Shown: positions 20,621 to 31,682 of the stretch, piece after piece
How the letters are laid out: each line of letters starts with the position of its first letter
How positions within the stretch are numbered: position 1 is the stretch's first letter
Origin: Aphrocallistes beatrix
Taxonomy: Eukaryota; Porifera; Hexactinellida; Sceptrulophora; Aphrocallistidae
Assembly (NCBI GenBank): GCA_963281255.1
Contig: OY725488.1
Coordinates: forward strand, 5,479,925-5,543,924
Direction: 5' to 3'
DNA length: 64,000 bases
Position numbers and translations under genes: made by a program
The notes under the pieces: model-generated
What the model saw: the letters and a program-made list of their open reading frames with translations, nothing else
The model's database searches: none
Told to the model about the DNA's origin: nothing

Positions 20621-21068
20621 TTTGTAATGCAGTAGTGTAAAAAGCATGCTAAAATGCAAGTGGTCTTCAGCTTTTGTTGATGACTTTAATTCGCTATGTA
20701 TAATCACATTTTCTTACGTAAAAGGTTGTATTAAAAAATATTTAATGATTTTAATTAATACTACGGTAAGTGCAATTGTAAGAAACCCTAAGTGAACCTT
20801 TGAAACCTAGTATCTACCATCAGTTTGAATATTATTTTTCATTGATTCGAGTACACAACGTGATGTAGAACTAGTTTAGACAAGAAACTACTTGTATAGA
20901 TTTCAATTATATTACTCAATTATTACTGAGCTAGATTAATCATATCCATAAAAGGATTATGTTCTACAATTTACTTGAAACTTTTAATGAACTTGATGAT
21001 GAAAAGTGATAGAAGAAAACTTATTAACGAATGAATGTTTATCATATATATTCACATATTTTATAAAT
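20621..21068. other. intergenic, nothing recognised
   Basis: AT-rich sequence without a coding frame, RNA gene or shared repeat that I can support. Confidence 0.4.
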
Positions 21069-21540
21069 ACAACGCGCTTCGCTTGCTTGCTCTGCGCGGC
21101 TGGCGGACACTGTGTCCGCTGGAGGCGCCCTTTGGGCGCCTAGGCTCACATTGATTAATTATAAGGTAGATAACATCTCTAAATACGTCTGTCTTACTGT
21201 TATAATCAATATCACTCGAAAAATCACCAAATTTGTCAAATTTTCTATTTTTGATGCGTAATGATGACGTCATAACAGAGTGATAAGTCTTCATTTTTTG
21301 ATGAAAGGGGTATCATATGTGAAGAATATGAATATACATATTATATTAAAATTTCAGCCTTTTATCACTTAAAATGACTGAGTTATAGTCGAAATACTGA
21401 AATTTCTAATTATACAAGGTGACAATAACTTCATAATTCCATGATGAGGGGACATTTTCGTCTGAGGTCAAAAGACTCCAACATGTCAAAATCAGCTTTC
21501 TATGCCTTGCAGTTTCTTCAATCAATCCGTTACAGAGATA
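21069..21540 (-). repeat. GC-ended interspersed repeat, copy 3 (minus)
   Basis: Reads in reverse: the GC block (ACGCGCTTCGCTTGCTTGC, then TGGCGGACACTGTGTCCG and GGCGCCCTTTGGGCGCC) comes first and the TCTGTAACGGATTGATTG end last. It faces copy 4 at 21607, giving a back-to-back inverted pair separated by a TA microsatellite and an ACTATTAAAACTCGATTAATG module. Confidence 0.8.
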
Positions 21541-21574
21541 TAAATTATTACTATTAAAACTCGATTAATGGTTG

Positions 21575-21606
<32 letters not shown>

Positions 21607-21609
<3 letters not shown>

Positions 21610-22033
21610 GTAACGAAGGCTGATTTTTGGCATGTTGGAGCCTTTTGGCTATGGCTCTACTAAGTTCTAGCCTCATATGAAAATGCCGACTCATCATGGA
21701 ATTATGACGTCATTGTCATATTTTTATTATTATAGAAATTTCAGTTTTTCGACTATAACACTGCCATTTCAGGTGATAGAAGGCTGAAATTTTAATAGGA
21801 TGTGTATATGAATATTCTTCACACATGATGCAACTATCATCAAAAAGTGAAAAATTGACAAATTTTGCTGATTTTCGAGTGATATCGAGTATACTGTAAC
21901 AGTTAAACAGACGTATTTAGAGATGTTATCTACTTTACAATTAATCAATGTGAGCCCAGGCGCCCAAAGAGTTCCTCCGACGGACACAAAGTGTCTGCCA
22001 GCCGCGCAGCGCAAGCAAGCGAAGCGCGCTTGT
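21607..22033 (+). repeat. GC-ended interspersed repeat, copy 4
   Basis: From TCTGTAACGAAGG to GCGAAGCGCGCTTGT. It lacks part of the 5' module and about 50 bp in the middle, where GACGTCATCATTACGCATCA is missing relative to the other copies. The 3' GC block is retained with a few substitutions. Confidence 0.8.
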
Positions 22034-22194
22034 AATCATTAGATTAAACGGCGTAGAGGTCAAAATTGAAGATTGCAAAAAATGCCGACGTATGGACGAG
22101 AATGAGGTTAAAATTTTCAGTTTACTACCAGAAACCCCATTAAGCACCCTTTGGGGGATCTTTGACATAAAATTGCCGCTTAGCACAATAACGT

Positions 22195-22505
22195 TGATTT
22201 CAAATTTTCACAAAATTCCTAACCTCGAATCCTTGGTGGTTGCATAACTCAAAAGGTATTCATTAAGTACAAAAATTCCAAAAGACGCCCCGTCGTCTCC
22301 TCTACTAAATTACTGGTTTTCATTTTTGAGATAATGTCATTCAAGGTAGTTTTGATGCTTTAAAATCAAAAGTTTCCCCCAAAACTAGACTTTTTTATTT
22401 TGAAGCATCGTCGCTACCTTAAAAGGCATTTGGGATATTTTTGTTATAATGAATACCTTTTGATTTTGAGAATTTTGTCAAAATTTGAATTTCAAAATTA
22501 CTGTG
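22195..22505. repeat. imperfect palindrome of about 310 bp
   Basis: GATTTCAAATTTTCACAAAA on the left pairs with the inverted TTTTGTCAAAATTTGAATTT on the right, and AAAAGGTATTCATTA pairs with TAATGAATACCTTTT. It is centred on an AAAACCAGTAATTT / ATGCTTTAAAATC region. It has no coding capacity and no relative was recognised in the window. Confidence 0.6.
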
Positions 22506-23401
22506 CAAAGAGTCATTTTAAGTAAACAAAAAGCCCCCAAAAGGGGTCTTTTGAGGCTATTTGGTACAGAGCTACAAGTATCAACTTCATCCTCGCCCTA
22601 AACTTTTTTCCTATTTTATAATTTTACCCCTTGTGTCGTAATTTAATCTTATTATAATCATATTGTGGTATATTTCGATCTATTATTATGTATCTTCCAA
22701 GTGGGTACACATCATGTAATACTAATATAATATACATGTATAATAAAACAGCGGATATTTTACACTTCAGCAATCTTATTATCGTAATGAACTCAGTGGC
22801 ATTGATGACTATCAGGAATGTGTATTTGATTATTTCTGATTTGTGGTGACTTGCTGCTTCTGAGTAATTAACGGTGAAATCAGTTTTCCCCTTTTCTACA
22901 CACTCTCGATACAACTTCACGAAATGTATGATCTTCTTAGCAAAATAGACGTCCCATATGATGGATATAAAATGAAAAGTAGAGCAACTGGCAGAAGGGT
23001 GATAATTTCTAATATTTCAAATGACTTTAGATCTTCTCCTACACTTAATATATCCCGACAAAACTATTTGATATTCAATATTTATGAATTCAATCAGTGA
23101 TAATATATTTATTTATACTGCTCTAATAGCCAATGACAGCCTTTTATTTTTAAATGCTTTTAATTGGGCAATTTGATATTATCGCCAAGTAATTGTGTGT
23201 AATACATTACTTTCAATAGTAAGCTATTGAGTAATGTAAGTAATTTATTTGAAGGAAATGTACAAAGGTATAGACCACTCTTATTTATTGATGGGTCAAC
23301 TGATCAGGGATTGTAATCATAATCTTACAATTATGTGTAAGATCCCGAATCTAACACTACCCTTTTCACTAATGATTACTAATCGAATATACTTTTTATG
23401 T
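22506..23401. other. intergenic, no supported gene
   Basis: AT-rich. A minus-strand frame at about 22624-22995 has a hydrophobic stretch (IIKYTFLIVINATEFITII) but no recognisable family, start or splice structure. Confidence 0.35.
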
Positions 23402-23506
23402 ATACAATGGAGTCTCCCAAAACAGACACTAGGAAAAGCGGACAACCCCTCTACAACGGACAAAACCATGTCCCCAATGTGTCCTTATTCGGAGACTCCA
23501 ATGTGT
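23402..23506. mobile_element. short MITE with GGAGTCTCC ends
   Basis: TACAATGGAGTCTCCCAAAA on the left and the inverted TACACATTGGAGTCTCCGAA on the right, both reaching TA. The interior has AGCGGACAACCCC and AACGGACAAAACC words. About 105 bp, pogo/Tc1 style. Confidence 0.65.
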
Positions 23507-23567
23507 ATATACCATATTTATTATCTAACTTGAGCTAGGATATTTACTGGCTATGCATCATCTAGCT

Positions 23568-24541
23568 CAGGGGTTCTCAAACTGGGGTACGCGTACCCTG
23601 GGGGTACGTCAACACTTTTTATAGGGGTACGCCGATGTTTAACAAAATAATATCAATTCGGTTATAATAAATTTCGCCCCACTCCAGCATCCCAACAGAC
23701 CAGCACTTACAAAGTAAATTGATATTAGTATACTTAGTTAAAATATATCGGTTGCAATGGTTTCTTCAATAATTATAATTATTAGTTATCACCTGTGCTA
23801 TTGTTTGTGGTTATGCTATTAAGGATTCCATTATCTCTACATACCTATGTGTCACCCCATGTCAATTTGCATATCACACCTACCCGTGTATAGAAGTATT
23901 CTTACAAAGTATAAAACGTAAATACTTGATTGAACCAGTATTCGTTTGTGACCTTGACAATTTACGCTTTAACAAAATTATTATGGAATCTGCTAAGAAA
24001 CGGAAGTATAATGAGGATTACATATATCAAGTACGGATTTACATTCATACTTAAAGAGGGGCAGGAACTACCACAATGTGTAGTTTGTTGTAAGGTGTTA
24101 TCTGAGAGCTCGATGAAACTTAGTTTTCTAAAACGCCATTTAAGCGGATGCTACCCTGATCTTGCAACTAAAGATATCGATTTCTTTAAGCACAAAGAGG
24201 TCGGAGTAAAGCGAATCCGTCTCGATCATGGAGGGCAATTCAGTCAACAGACTCAGGCGGGCGTTCGTGCATCGTACATGGTGGCTTTGCGCATCGCTCA
24301 GGCGAAGAAACCGCATACAATTGCAGAGAACCTTATACTCCCCTGTTGCAAGGACATCGTGCATTGCGTTCTGGGAGATAGTGCTGAAAAGAAACTCGCT
24401 TCTCTACCGTTCTCCAACGACACCATTAAGCGCAGGATTAGAGATATGGCAGATGACGTTTGTAGAAGACATAAAAGCATTTTCAAAATGGTAGAAATTG
24501 AGAGTTGTCAGGTCAATTTTATATTTTTACAAAAGGCATAA
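23568..24541 (+). pseudogene. truncated hAT element with BED-type zinc finger region
   Basis: It starts with a typical hAT terminus, CAGGGGTTCTCAAACTGGGG (23568-23587), followed by repeated GGGGTACG words. The open frame at 24030-24510 encodes KEGQELPQCVVCCKVLSESS followed by FLKRHLSGCYPDLATKD, a BED-like C2-H-C pattern, then the alpha-helical N-terminal part found in ZBED5/FAM200-type transposases (ASYMVALRIAQAKKPHTIAE, LPCCKDIVHCVLG, DTIKRRIRDMADDV). The expected start (MESAKKRKYNEDYI, about 23983) is out of frame with this part, so there is a frameshift near 24025. The catalytic and dimerisation regions are absent. This is a dead 5' remnant. Confidence 0.8.
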
Positions 24542-25080
24542 AATTTTGAGTTATACGTAGTAAGTAGGATATACTAGAAAGCGTTTACAGGTACAAAAAT
24601 GTGAATAACTCAAAGAGAACATATGGAAACCAAATGAATTTTTTAATACAATGAATTATGAATATAAACAGTAAAATACCCAAAAATAAAACAGTTTCCA
24701 AAATATACATTTTTGTTACGTCATAGTTCCGGTTTGCTTCGGGAGTTGGTTTCAGTTCCAGTTTTCACAAAGAAAAGGAACTCAAAACTTAATTTAAGTT
24801 TTTCGTATTCTCCATATGTAAAAACATAAGTATTGCAATTTATGAAAGAATTTGATGAATATTTTAGTTATTCGAGTTTAAAATGGGATGGTGATTTTAG
24901 CATTGTGAAAATCCTTGGTCAAACAGCAAAAATTTAAAATTTGTGACGTCATAACTCAAAAACCACATGACCGATTGATCTGAAATTTTCACAAAAGTAA
25001 AGACATATCAGTGCCCTGTCGCACAGCAAATTTCAGACAAATCGGTTGATGGTGGTGAAATGATTGGTTGACATGGAATT
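24542..25080. other. intergenic, weak repeat traces
   Basis: No gene recognised. TGTGACGTCATAACTCAAAA near 24940 and CAAATCGGTTGATGGTGG near 25040 look like fragments of the same AT-rich repeat milieu as the GC-ended family, but are not clear copies. Confidence 0.35.
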
Positions 25081-25287
25081 CCCCATATACATTCTATTAA
25101 ATTTCAGCTTTCTATCCCCTAAAATGGCTGAGTTATGTTCGAAAAACTGAAATTTCTAATTATTAAAAAGGTGACAATGATGTCATAATTCCATGATGAG
25201 TCGACATTTTTGTCTGAGGTCAGAGCTTAGTGGAGCCATAGCAAAAAGATTCCCACAGGCCAAAAATCAGCTTTCTGTGCTTGGCAG
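25081..25287 (-). repeat. GC-ended repeat, 5' half only (minus)
   Basis: The minus-strand copy contains the inverted GGCATGTGGGA/GCCATAGC region and AATTATGACATCATTGTCAC. The GC block is missing. It abuts copy 5 head to head at about 25288, where GGCAGTTC jumps to GGGAATTATGACG. Confidence 0.65.
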
Positions 25288-25671
25288 TTCGGGAATTATG
25301 ACGTAATTGTCACCTTTTTAATAATTAGAAATTTCTGTTTTTCGAACATAACTAAGCCATTTTAGGGGATAGAAGGCTGAAATTTTAAGAGAATGTGTAT
25401 ATTAATATACAACACATATGATGCAACTATAATCAAAAAATGAATATTCATCACTTTGTTATGACGTCATCATTATGCATCAAAAATTTTAAAAATTGAC
25501 AAATTTGTATATTTTTTTTGCGATTTCGATTATAGCAGTAGGACGGGCGTATCTAGAGATGCTATCTCCCTTATAATTAATCAATGTGACCCCAGGCGCC
25601 CGAAGTGCGCCTTCGGTGGACACAAAGTGTCTGTCAGCCGCACAGCGCAAACAAGCGAAGCGTGCTTGTAT
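25288..25671 (+). repeat. GC-ended interspersed repeat, copy 5 (5' truncated)
   Basis: It starts inside the body at GGAATTATGACGTAATTG and runs to GCGAAGCGTGCTTGTA. The GC block is decayed (GGCGCCCGAAGTGCGCC, CAGCCGCACAGCGCAAAC), making this one of the oldest-looking copies. Confidence 0.75.
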
Positions 25672-26229
25672 ACTATTATGGACGATATTTTTGAAACAAG
25701 ATATGAAGTTAATTACTTTTGTAACAACTCACACTGTACCATAACTCTTATTTCAATTCGAATTTAGTCATGAATGCCATGAAATACTACGGTTTAATTA
25801 ATATTTAACACGATTGATAGTATACAACTAGTGCATAAATTCAATTAACAAAAAAAAACAGTCGAGTGAACTCCAATCTTATGAGAAAATACAATGACAC
25901 ACCAGGTATACTCCATTATCGATATATTCGTATTTATGACAATTAGAGTTAGCAATAAACATTTATCTAGATTAGAAAGCATTTAGTATCCCCAAAAGAA
26001 GCGAAAAATCATGGAGTTAAAAAAATTCAAGACGGTCATTTTCGTCCAAAGGGTTCCGGACGCGTCCTGACGTTAGGTGTCATATTTCAAGAATTCCCAC
26101 CGTTGGAAAGCTTTTATATAGTAATATTAATTTACTTAGGTATATAGAATATATTTATGGTAATAACTTTTGCGCGGCAATTATTTCGAGTATTTTGATC
26201 AAAAAATCATTCTGTGTGAGGGCAATAGA
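25672..26229. other. intergenic, nothing recognised
   Basis: AT-rich. No coding frame or repeat that I can support. Confidence 0.4.
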
Positions 26230-26972
26230 AAATCCGGAGTTACTTTGGAGAGAAAGTAGTAGATGACCGTATAATCATGGAATGATAGAGAAATAATTTT
26301 AAATGGAAAAATATGGAATAAAATTTGTAAATAAGCAAACAAAATACCAATCAGAGCCACCCGTGAAGATTTGAAGACACTTCCAAGCAAGAAAGAGAAA
26401 GCGATCAAAGCATTGACATGTATGTCACATGAAGAGAAAGTACAGAGCCAAAAAGTCAGAAAAGAGAATATACCTCCGAATTTGATGATGATTGTACAGA
26501 TGAGAACGATGGGGCTAAGAAAATCAAATTTTTGAAATACCAACCGAATCAGTTCACACCTTTAGACAGATCCATAATTAACATTGATTCTCTCAGTTTA
26601 GTTTCCTTCTCAAAAGCTATTTCTCTGGTGATCGAAATAGCAGAATAAAGATATATGAAAATTTAAAAACCTGGAGTTATCACTTCCAATGGTTATGGGA
26701 AATCGAGGGAATGGTTTCACGTCAATAGGCAGGAGGGAAGGAAGGTATGAAGCTGTCAAATTTGAAACTCTTCCCTGTATGATAGACTGAGTTATTGCAT
26801 CTTGTAAGGAAGTAAACCCCTCGTCAATGTACTCAGTTGGGAAGAATTCTTCTGGTGTCGCGGCTGGCGGACTCACTTCGCTGTTTAGATTATTAGGATC
26901 CAATCTAATCGCAACGTCAATGTTAGGTTCCAGTTGTTGAAAACGATTCCAGCGATTGTAGGACGATATACT
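26230..26972 (-). pseudogene. decayed ABCA-subfamily transporter fragment
   Basis: On the minus strand, 26972 to about 26671 encodes SISSYNRWNRF..NIDVAIRLDP..FFPTEYIDEGFTSLQDAITQ..LPIDVKPFPRFPI, the extracellular end and pre-TM2 region of ABCA lipid transporters. After a gap, EIAFEKETKLRESMLIMDLS matches the EKExxLKExMxxMGL signature that follows TM2. Then, in shifted frames, IVLICTIIIKFGGIFSF and NALIAFSFLLGSVFKSSRVALIGILFAYL match TM3-TM4. TM2 itself is missing, a TGA stands in the FGW stretch, and a frameshift follows. The ABC ATPase domains were not seen nearby. Upstream coding parts were probably displaced by the palindrome at 27264. The family call is good, and it is clearly not functional as it stands. 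Confidence 0.65.
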
Positions 26973-27263
26973 CTATAAAATTACATTAAAATAATATGAG
27001 GGGAAGGAGTACTGTTTAATTTTCCCAGGAACGTCGCCAGGATATTTATTCTAAGGGGGGACCACAAAACAGATTCTGATGGAGGGTACAACATTCAGCT
27101 GGGGGTCTGGAGGGTGCTGTAAGACCCATTGGGGTCCAGTAACAAAGCCTCTGGAAGCTGACAGTCTGACTAATAATATGCATAATAATATTTTTCAAAA
27201 ATGTAGTTTATTAAGACATACCTAATTTACGGAACTGAACCATTCCGGAAAAAAACGTGTAAG

Positions 27264-28322
27264 CATAGCCTACTCTAATAATGCCTCACAGTAGACTGAA
27301 AAACATGGACTAGGGATGAAGTAATAGCCGAATGGATTAGTACACGATTAGCCTGAAATCGTTAACCATGCAGAATAGGCATTAAGAATGCATTACCAGC
27401 ATATATAAACATGGTATCAAAGTACTTATATCCGTTGGAAAAATTTCGATTAGTCATCATATCATTGCGCAACAGGTCATTCTAAGGACAATTTTAGCGA
27501 TTTTCTAAGCTGTTTTAACCCTATTTCTAAATGGTATTAAGGTGTGATTTTTGTGTAGAACCAAGATTAGTAAGAGTTGATTTGAAAAATTTAGAATTTT
27601 TCAATGGAATGTTGTTACATTCCTGCGTTGCTATGGTAAAGCATTTTGGTCAGTTTGGGTCATTCATGCAAACTGTAGTAGTTAGATCTTCAAATTCGAT
27701 CGTGTTTGATAGGCAATGGCCTACTTCCTATTAGGTGATAATACAACTTGAACTTCTAAATTCAACGAGTTATGGGTTGATTTTAAGAATGTGGCCAAAA
27801 CACTAAATTGTCTCATAACTCTATAGTCTGTTAATTTAGAAGTTTAAATTGTATTATTACCTAATAGGAAGTAGCCAATTGCCGATCAAATAAAATCAAA
27901 TTTGAAGACCTAGTTCTTACAGTTTGCAGGATATGGCCCAAACTGACCATAATGCTTTACCATGGCAACGCAGGAATGTAATAACACTCCATTGAAAAAT
28001 TCTAAATTTTTCAGATCAACTCGTACTAATCTTGGTTCTACACAAAAATCACACCTTAATACCATTTAGAAATAGGGTTAAAACAGCTTAGAAAATTGCC
28101 AAAATCGTGCTTAAAATGACCTGTTGTGCAATGATATGATGACGAATCGAAATTTTGACAACGGATATATGTTATTTGATGCCATGTTTATATATGCTGG
28201 TAATACATTCTTAATGCCTATTCTACATGGTTGACGACTTTAGGCTAATCGTGTATTAATCCATTCGGCTATTACCGCATCCTTGGTTATTTTACTGTGA
28301 GGCATTATTAGAGTAGGCTATG
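27264..28322. mobile_element. 1,059-bp palindrome with exact 7-bp duplication
   Basis: The ends CATAGCCTACTCTAATAATG and its inverse are flanked by GTGTAAG on both sides (27257-27263 and 28323-28329). The arms pair almost throughout and are centred near 27793. They contain the family core (GCATTAAGAATGCATTACCA, ATATATAAACATGGTATCAA) and GTTGCTATGG..GCATTTTGGTCAGTTTGG. No transposase is encoded. Long full-length inverted arms plus 7-bp duplications are the hallmark of Galileo-type foldback elements of the P superfamily. That placement is inferred from structure only. Confidence 0.85.
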
Positions 28323-28494
28323 GTGTAAGATAAATGAAATTTGATCCATGATGCAAAATATTCAACTGCAAACCAGTATTACACGATTTTCGATCCGTTA
28401 CATTGCGTTACAATTGTGTTATTTTGTTTGTTGTTTTTTTATTTTAACTAAAAAATATATATTAGTAACATCTTATGGAGAGTTGTACCGGAAA

Positions 28495-28700
28495 AACGGA
28501 AATTTTATATTATAAAAAGGTTACAATGGCATCATAATTCTGCGATGAGCTGACATTTACATTTGAGACTCGAATTTGCTCGAGCCAGTGACAAAATGTG
28601 CCAAAAATCAGCTTTCTGTGACTGGAGGTCTCAATCAATTTCATATACATACGTACGTATTTATACAAATAAATATATATAAATCGAGTTTTAATGGTAC
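28495..28700 (-). repeat. GC-ended repeat, partial (minus)
   Basis: The inverted 5' part includes GATGAGCTGACATTTAC, CCAAAAATCAGCTTTCTGTG and AATCAATT, followed by ATCGAGTTTTAATGGTA, the inverse of the 5' module. The GC block is absent. Confidence 0.6.
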
Positions 28701-29407
28701 ATGTATAGATTTATCCAACATTTTATTTCATTAATGTTAAGAATTCGGTATTCCACCATGTAGCTTTCAAATTTCACACTTTAGGAGAAATGCTCTATCA
28801 ATCTCCAATAGTAATAACTAATTAGCCTGTGATGAAGCATAAACCATTAAACATATTCAAATGATTGCACTGCTACAGAGGGTCTTTTAAGTAAAGTTTC
28901 AAATCAATTCGAGTATATACACATATATATAATCCTAGTGGTGGTAACTTACCCATACAATTCCAAGTAGAACCAAGATTGTAATGAGATGAATTATTAA
29001 TTTCATCTCTAAACTGATTATCTAAAAGAGAGAAAAAACCTAAAATTTCCATATACGTATGCATCTGATAACTAGATATGTTATTATTGCCTTAAGAAGA
29101 GCAATCGATACTTTGTGTATATGAATGTATTCAGATTTTATTTTGCATATATTTATTCCCATTTTACTTCATTGTGGGTGTAAACTTATCTTTAATAGTT
29201 GCAATAGCTAATCAATTATAATTCAACTGCTGCATCAATTAGCATTATCATTAGTAAAACCTAGTGTCAATTGATAAGTCGTTACCTGAGGAGAACTTCT
29301 GAAGTGCTGAACAGAACCAACTGTATAACGATGTTAATTTTTTTTGTTTCAAAATAGATCTTAAGACAGAATTATGAAAAAATATATATATTTATATTCG
29401 GCGTGCG

Positions 29408-29708
29408 GCAAGTCTCAATTTCGTGTGTAAGATAAAATAGCTTACTGTAGAAAATATGGAAAGCATTCAACTGGAACTTACAGTTTACTAGAATGGTATA
29501 TGTGATATAAAGTATTTTGTCTTACACCGATTATTAACTCCAAAATAGGAATAATTCGCCAACATTCTGTTAGCAGAATTCGAGTTGAATACAATGCTGT
29601 GTGTAAGGAAAAAATGTTTTGCTTACATTAACAAGTTCAATAAAAATCTGCTTGTGTAGACAAAAACTTTCACAAGATAAATGTTAGATAATTAAACTGA
29701 TTACACAG
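29408..29708. repeat. about 300-bp direct repeat, left copy
   Basis: From GGCAAGTCTCAATTTCGTGT to AACTGATTACA. It matches 30504-30808 in the same orientation with only a few substitutions and small gaps. The pair brackets about 800 bp that hold a LINE fragment. Ends with repeated GTGTAAG/CTTACAC words suggest an inverted-repeat element duplicated together with, or on either side of, the insert. Confidence 0.8.
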
Positions 29709-30018
29709 GCATTTAGTAATTTGAGCGTAGTGAGCGACGGTAAGGGTCTGGGGTGCTTGCCCCCCAGAAAAAAATTTACATCTTAGACGCTCAAATATCG
29801 ATCTACAGCTATTGTTGTCACCTAGGGAAAAGAAAATCTCGAACTAGTATAGTGGAATAAAAATGTAATTGGGATATAGATCTAGACTGAACTAGCATAA
29901 TTTTGGGTTTAGTTGTAACTTATAAGTTTGTGTGAAGTCCTGCCATACCACAGCTTCCTCTACTGCTCCACTGCCCGGCATCACGCCCCCCCCCACAGGT
30001 ACCCACACTTGGCGCCTA

Positions 30019-30480
30019 TGGGTTACTCAGAGGACGATAGTTTGCAAAGATAGTATCAAGATTCGGCTCTTTGAGCTTGGGTTGGATGATTGCTCGTTTG
30101 AAGAGAGAGGAGAAGTGACCAGAAGGTAGAAACATGCTAACAACCTTCTTTATGATGGGCGCTAGGATATGTGAAGATGATTTGACCAGGGTTGGAACAG
30201 CAGAACAGGGTCAAGCTTGCAAGATTTTTGGAGGCAATGATTGAAAAAATGTTCGTCAGACGATTCTCCAAATTTGCAGAAAAGATGTTGTGCATAAATG
30301 GAAGAATCATCTGAGGAAGAATAAGATGGTGATCGGATGATAAGTGGAATCAATGATGGTTAGGATGTTTGTTTACTTTCAGGACAAATAAATTGGAAAG
30401 TTCCTGTGAGAGGACAGCGATATCAGAATGGGTAGTAGAAGTTGCTATTGATGTTAGCCAAGCAGTGAATTCTCTTTGTG
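30019..30480 (-). pseudogene. LINE reverse-transcriptase fragment
   Basis: Minus-strand translation in two frames gives SSDEHFFNHCLQKSCKLDPV, then PTLVKSSSHILAPIIKKVVS, LPSGHFSSLFKRAIIQPKLK and finally ANYRPLSNP. The order (CxLDPxPT-LVK, followed by FKxAxIxPxLK and NYRPxSN) is diagnostic for the N-terminal fingers of CR1/Jockey-type LINE reverse transcriptases. There is at least one frameshift and a stop immediately after SNP. The catalytic FxDD region is absent. Confidence 0.8.
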
Positions 30481-30503
30481 AAAGAGAGATCGCTGGTCCC
30501 GAA

Positions 30504-30808
30504 TGGCAAGTCTCAATTTCGTGTGTAAGATAAAATAGCTTACTGTAGAAAATATGGAGAGCATCTGTTCAACTGGAACTTACAGTTTACTACTAGAATG
30601 CTATATGTGATATAAGGTATTTTGTCTTACACCGATTATTAACTCCAAAATAGGAATAATTCGTCAACATTCTGTTAGCAGAATTCGAGTTGAATACAAT
30701 GCTGTGTGTAAGGAAAAAAAGTTTGACTTACACTAACAAGTTCGAAAAATCTGCTTGTGTAAGACAAAAGTTACACTTTGATTAAATGTTAGATATTTGA
30801 ACTGATTA
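30504..30808. repeat. about 300-bp direct repeat, right copy
   Basis: Near-identical to 29408-29708, with small insertions (TCTG, ACT) relative to the left copy. It preserves GTGTAAGACAAAAG, where the left copy reads GTGTAGACAAAAAC. Confidence 0.8.
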
Positions 30809-31307
30809 CAGAGAATTATTCCAAAAGGTGTGAAAAATGTATATATCAATATGTTAATAACTCATAAAATATTCACAATATTACTTACAAAGGATCGTAC
30901 ATGGCGAAATACCCTACAATGGTCGTTGAGATCTTACTTATATCTTTAAACAAAGTTTTGTAGTGGAGGTGTTAAAATATGAATATACTATACTTCTAGA
31001 AACCGGAAGTGATGAGATTTTGCGAAAAAATATTAACGGTGCACGCCTACACCATAAAGAGATACTCAAATTTGGTAAAAATCGAACTGTTTGATTTCGC
31101 AGTAGCGCGCGCACGGATAATTCCTACCCTAGCAAGAGTTTCACTCAATCACACTTAATTTTTGTAAGGTGGAAGCAGTCTATAAAATAACATGCTTAAC
31201 ATATTTAAAATGAAGTTTTCGATGGATATAGCATAGAAGAGAAAAAAATGGACATAATAGGTTCCATAGGCGCCGAACCCGCCCAGGGGGCTGGGGGGGT
31301 CGAGCCC
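30809..31307. other. intergenic, nothing recognised
   Basis: AT-rich sequence becoming GC-rich after 31270. No gene was supported. Confidence 0.4.
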
Positions 31308-31672
31308 AGAGTTGTATGCGGGCTGCGAGCCAATTTTTCCTATCGGCCCGCGGGCCGTGCGGGCCGAATATAATAGTTTGCGGGCTCCGCGGGCCGGAAA
31401 TCTTGGCAGGACTCCCCGCGATGACAACCGAGACAATGTTTTTAATTGTCACTAGGTACCAATTAAGGAATACTTACGTAAATGGAACTTCGTTAGTTTC
31501 CACTTATTTGTGTTTGCAGAAACTCACACCCATAAAAGGATTCCCTAAGTGGCTCTTTATAGTTAGTAACTTACAAAGCGGGCCAAAAAAATTTATGCGG
31601 GCTTCTTGCGGGCCGAATAATTTAACTTAAAATTGCGGCCGCGGTTACAAATTTCGGCCCGCGTGCAACTCT
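31308..31672. mobile_element. word-array foldback, word GCGGGCCG
   Basis: The left array (ATGCGGGCTGCGAGCC, TCGGCCCGCGGGCC, GTGCGGGCCGAATA, TTGCGGGCTCCGCGGGCC) is mirrored on the right (AGCGGGCCAAAA, TGCGGGCTTCTTGCGGGCC, TTTCGGCCCGCGTGC). Ends are AGAGTTGTATGCGGGC and its inverse AGAGTTGCACGCGGGC. The flanks GGTCGAGCCC (31298-31307) and GATCGAGCCC (31673-31682) form a 10-bp duplication with one mismatch. The G+C-rich words stand out against an AT-rich centre. It has no coding capacity. Confidence 0.75.
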
Positions 31673-31682
31673 GATCGAGCCC

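Noticed and set aside
22624..22995. Minus-strand frame with a hydrophobic stretch, possibly a receptor fragment
   Set aside because: No recognisable family, no clear start or splice sites, and an upstream in-frame stop. AT-rich DNA easily gives such hydrophobic frames.
28953..29021. Possible 69-bp minus-strand exon with good splice sites encoding a hydrophobic helix
   Set aside because: It could belong to the ABCA remnant, but it does not resemble a specific ABCA segment and the neighbouring exons are missing.
29408..30808. LTR retrotransposon
   Set aside because: The flanking repeats lack TG..CA ends, a primer-binding site and gag-pol content. The insert is a reversed LINE fragment.
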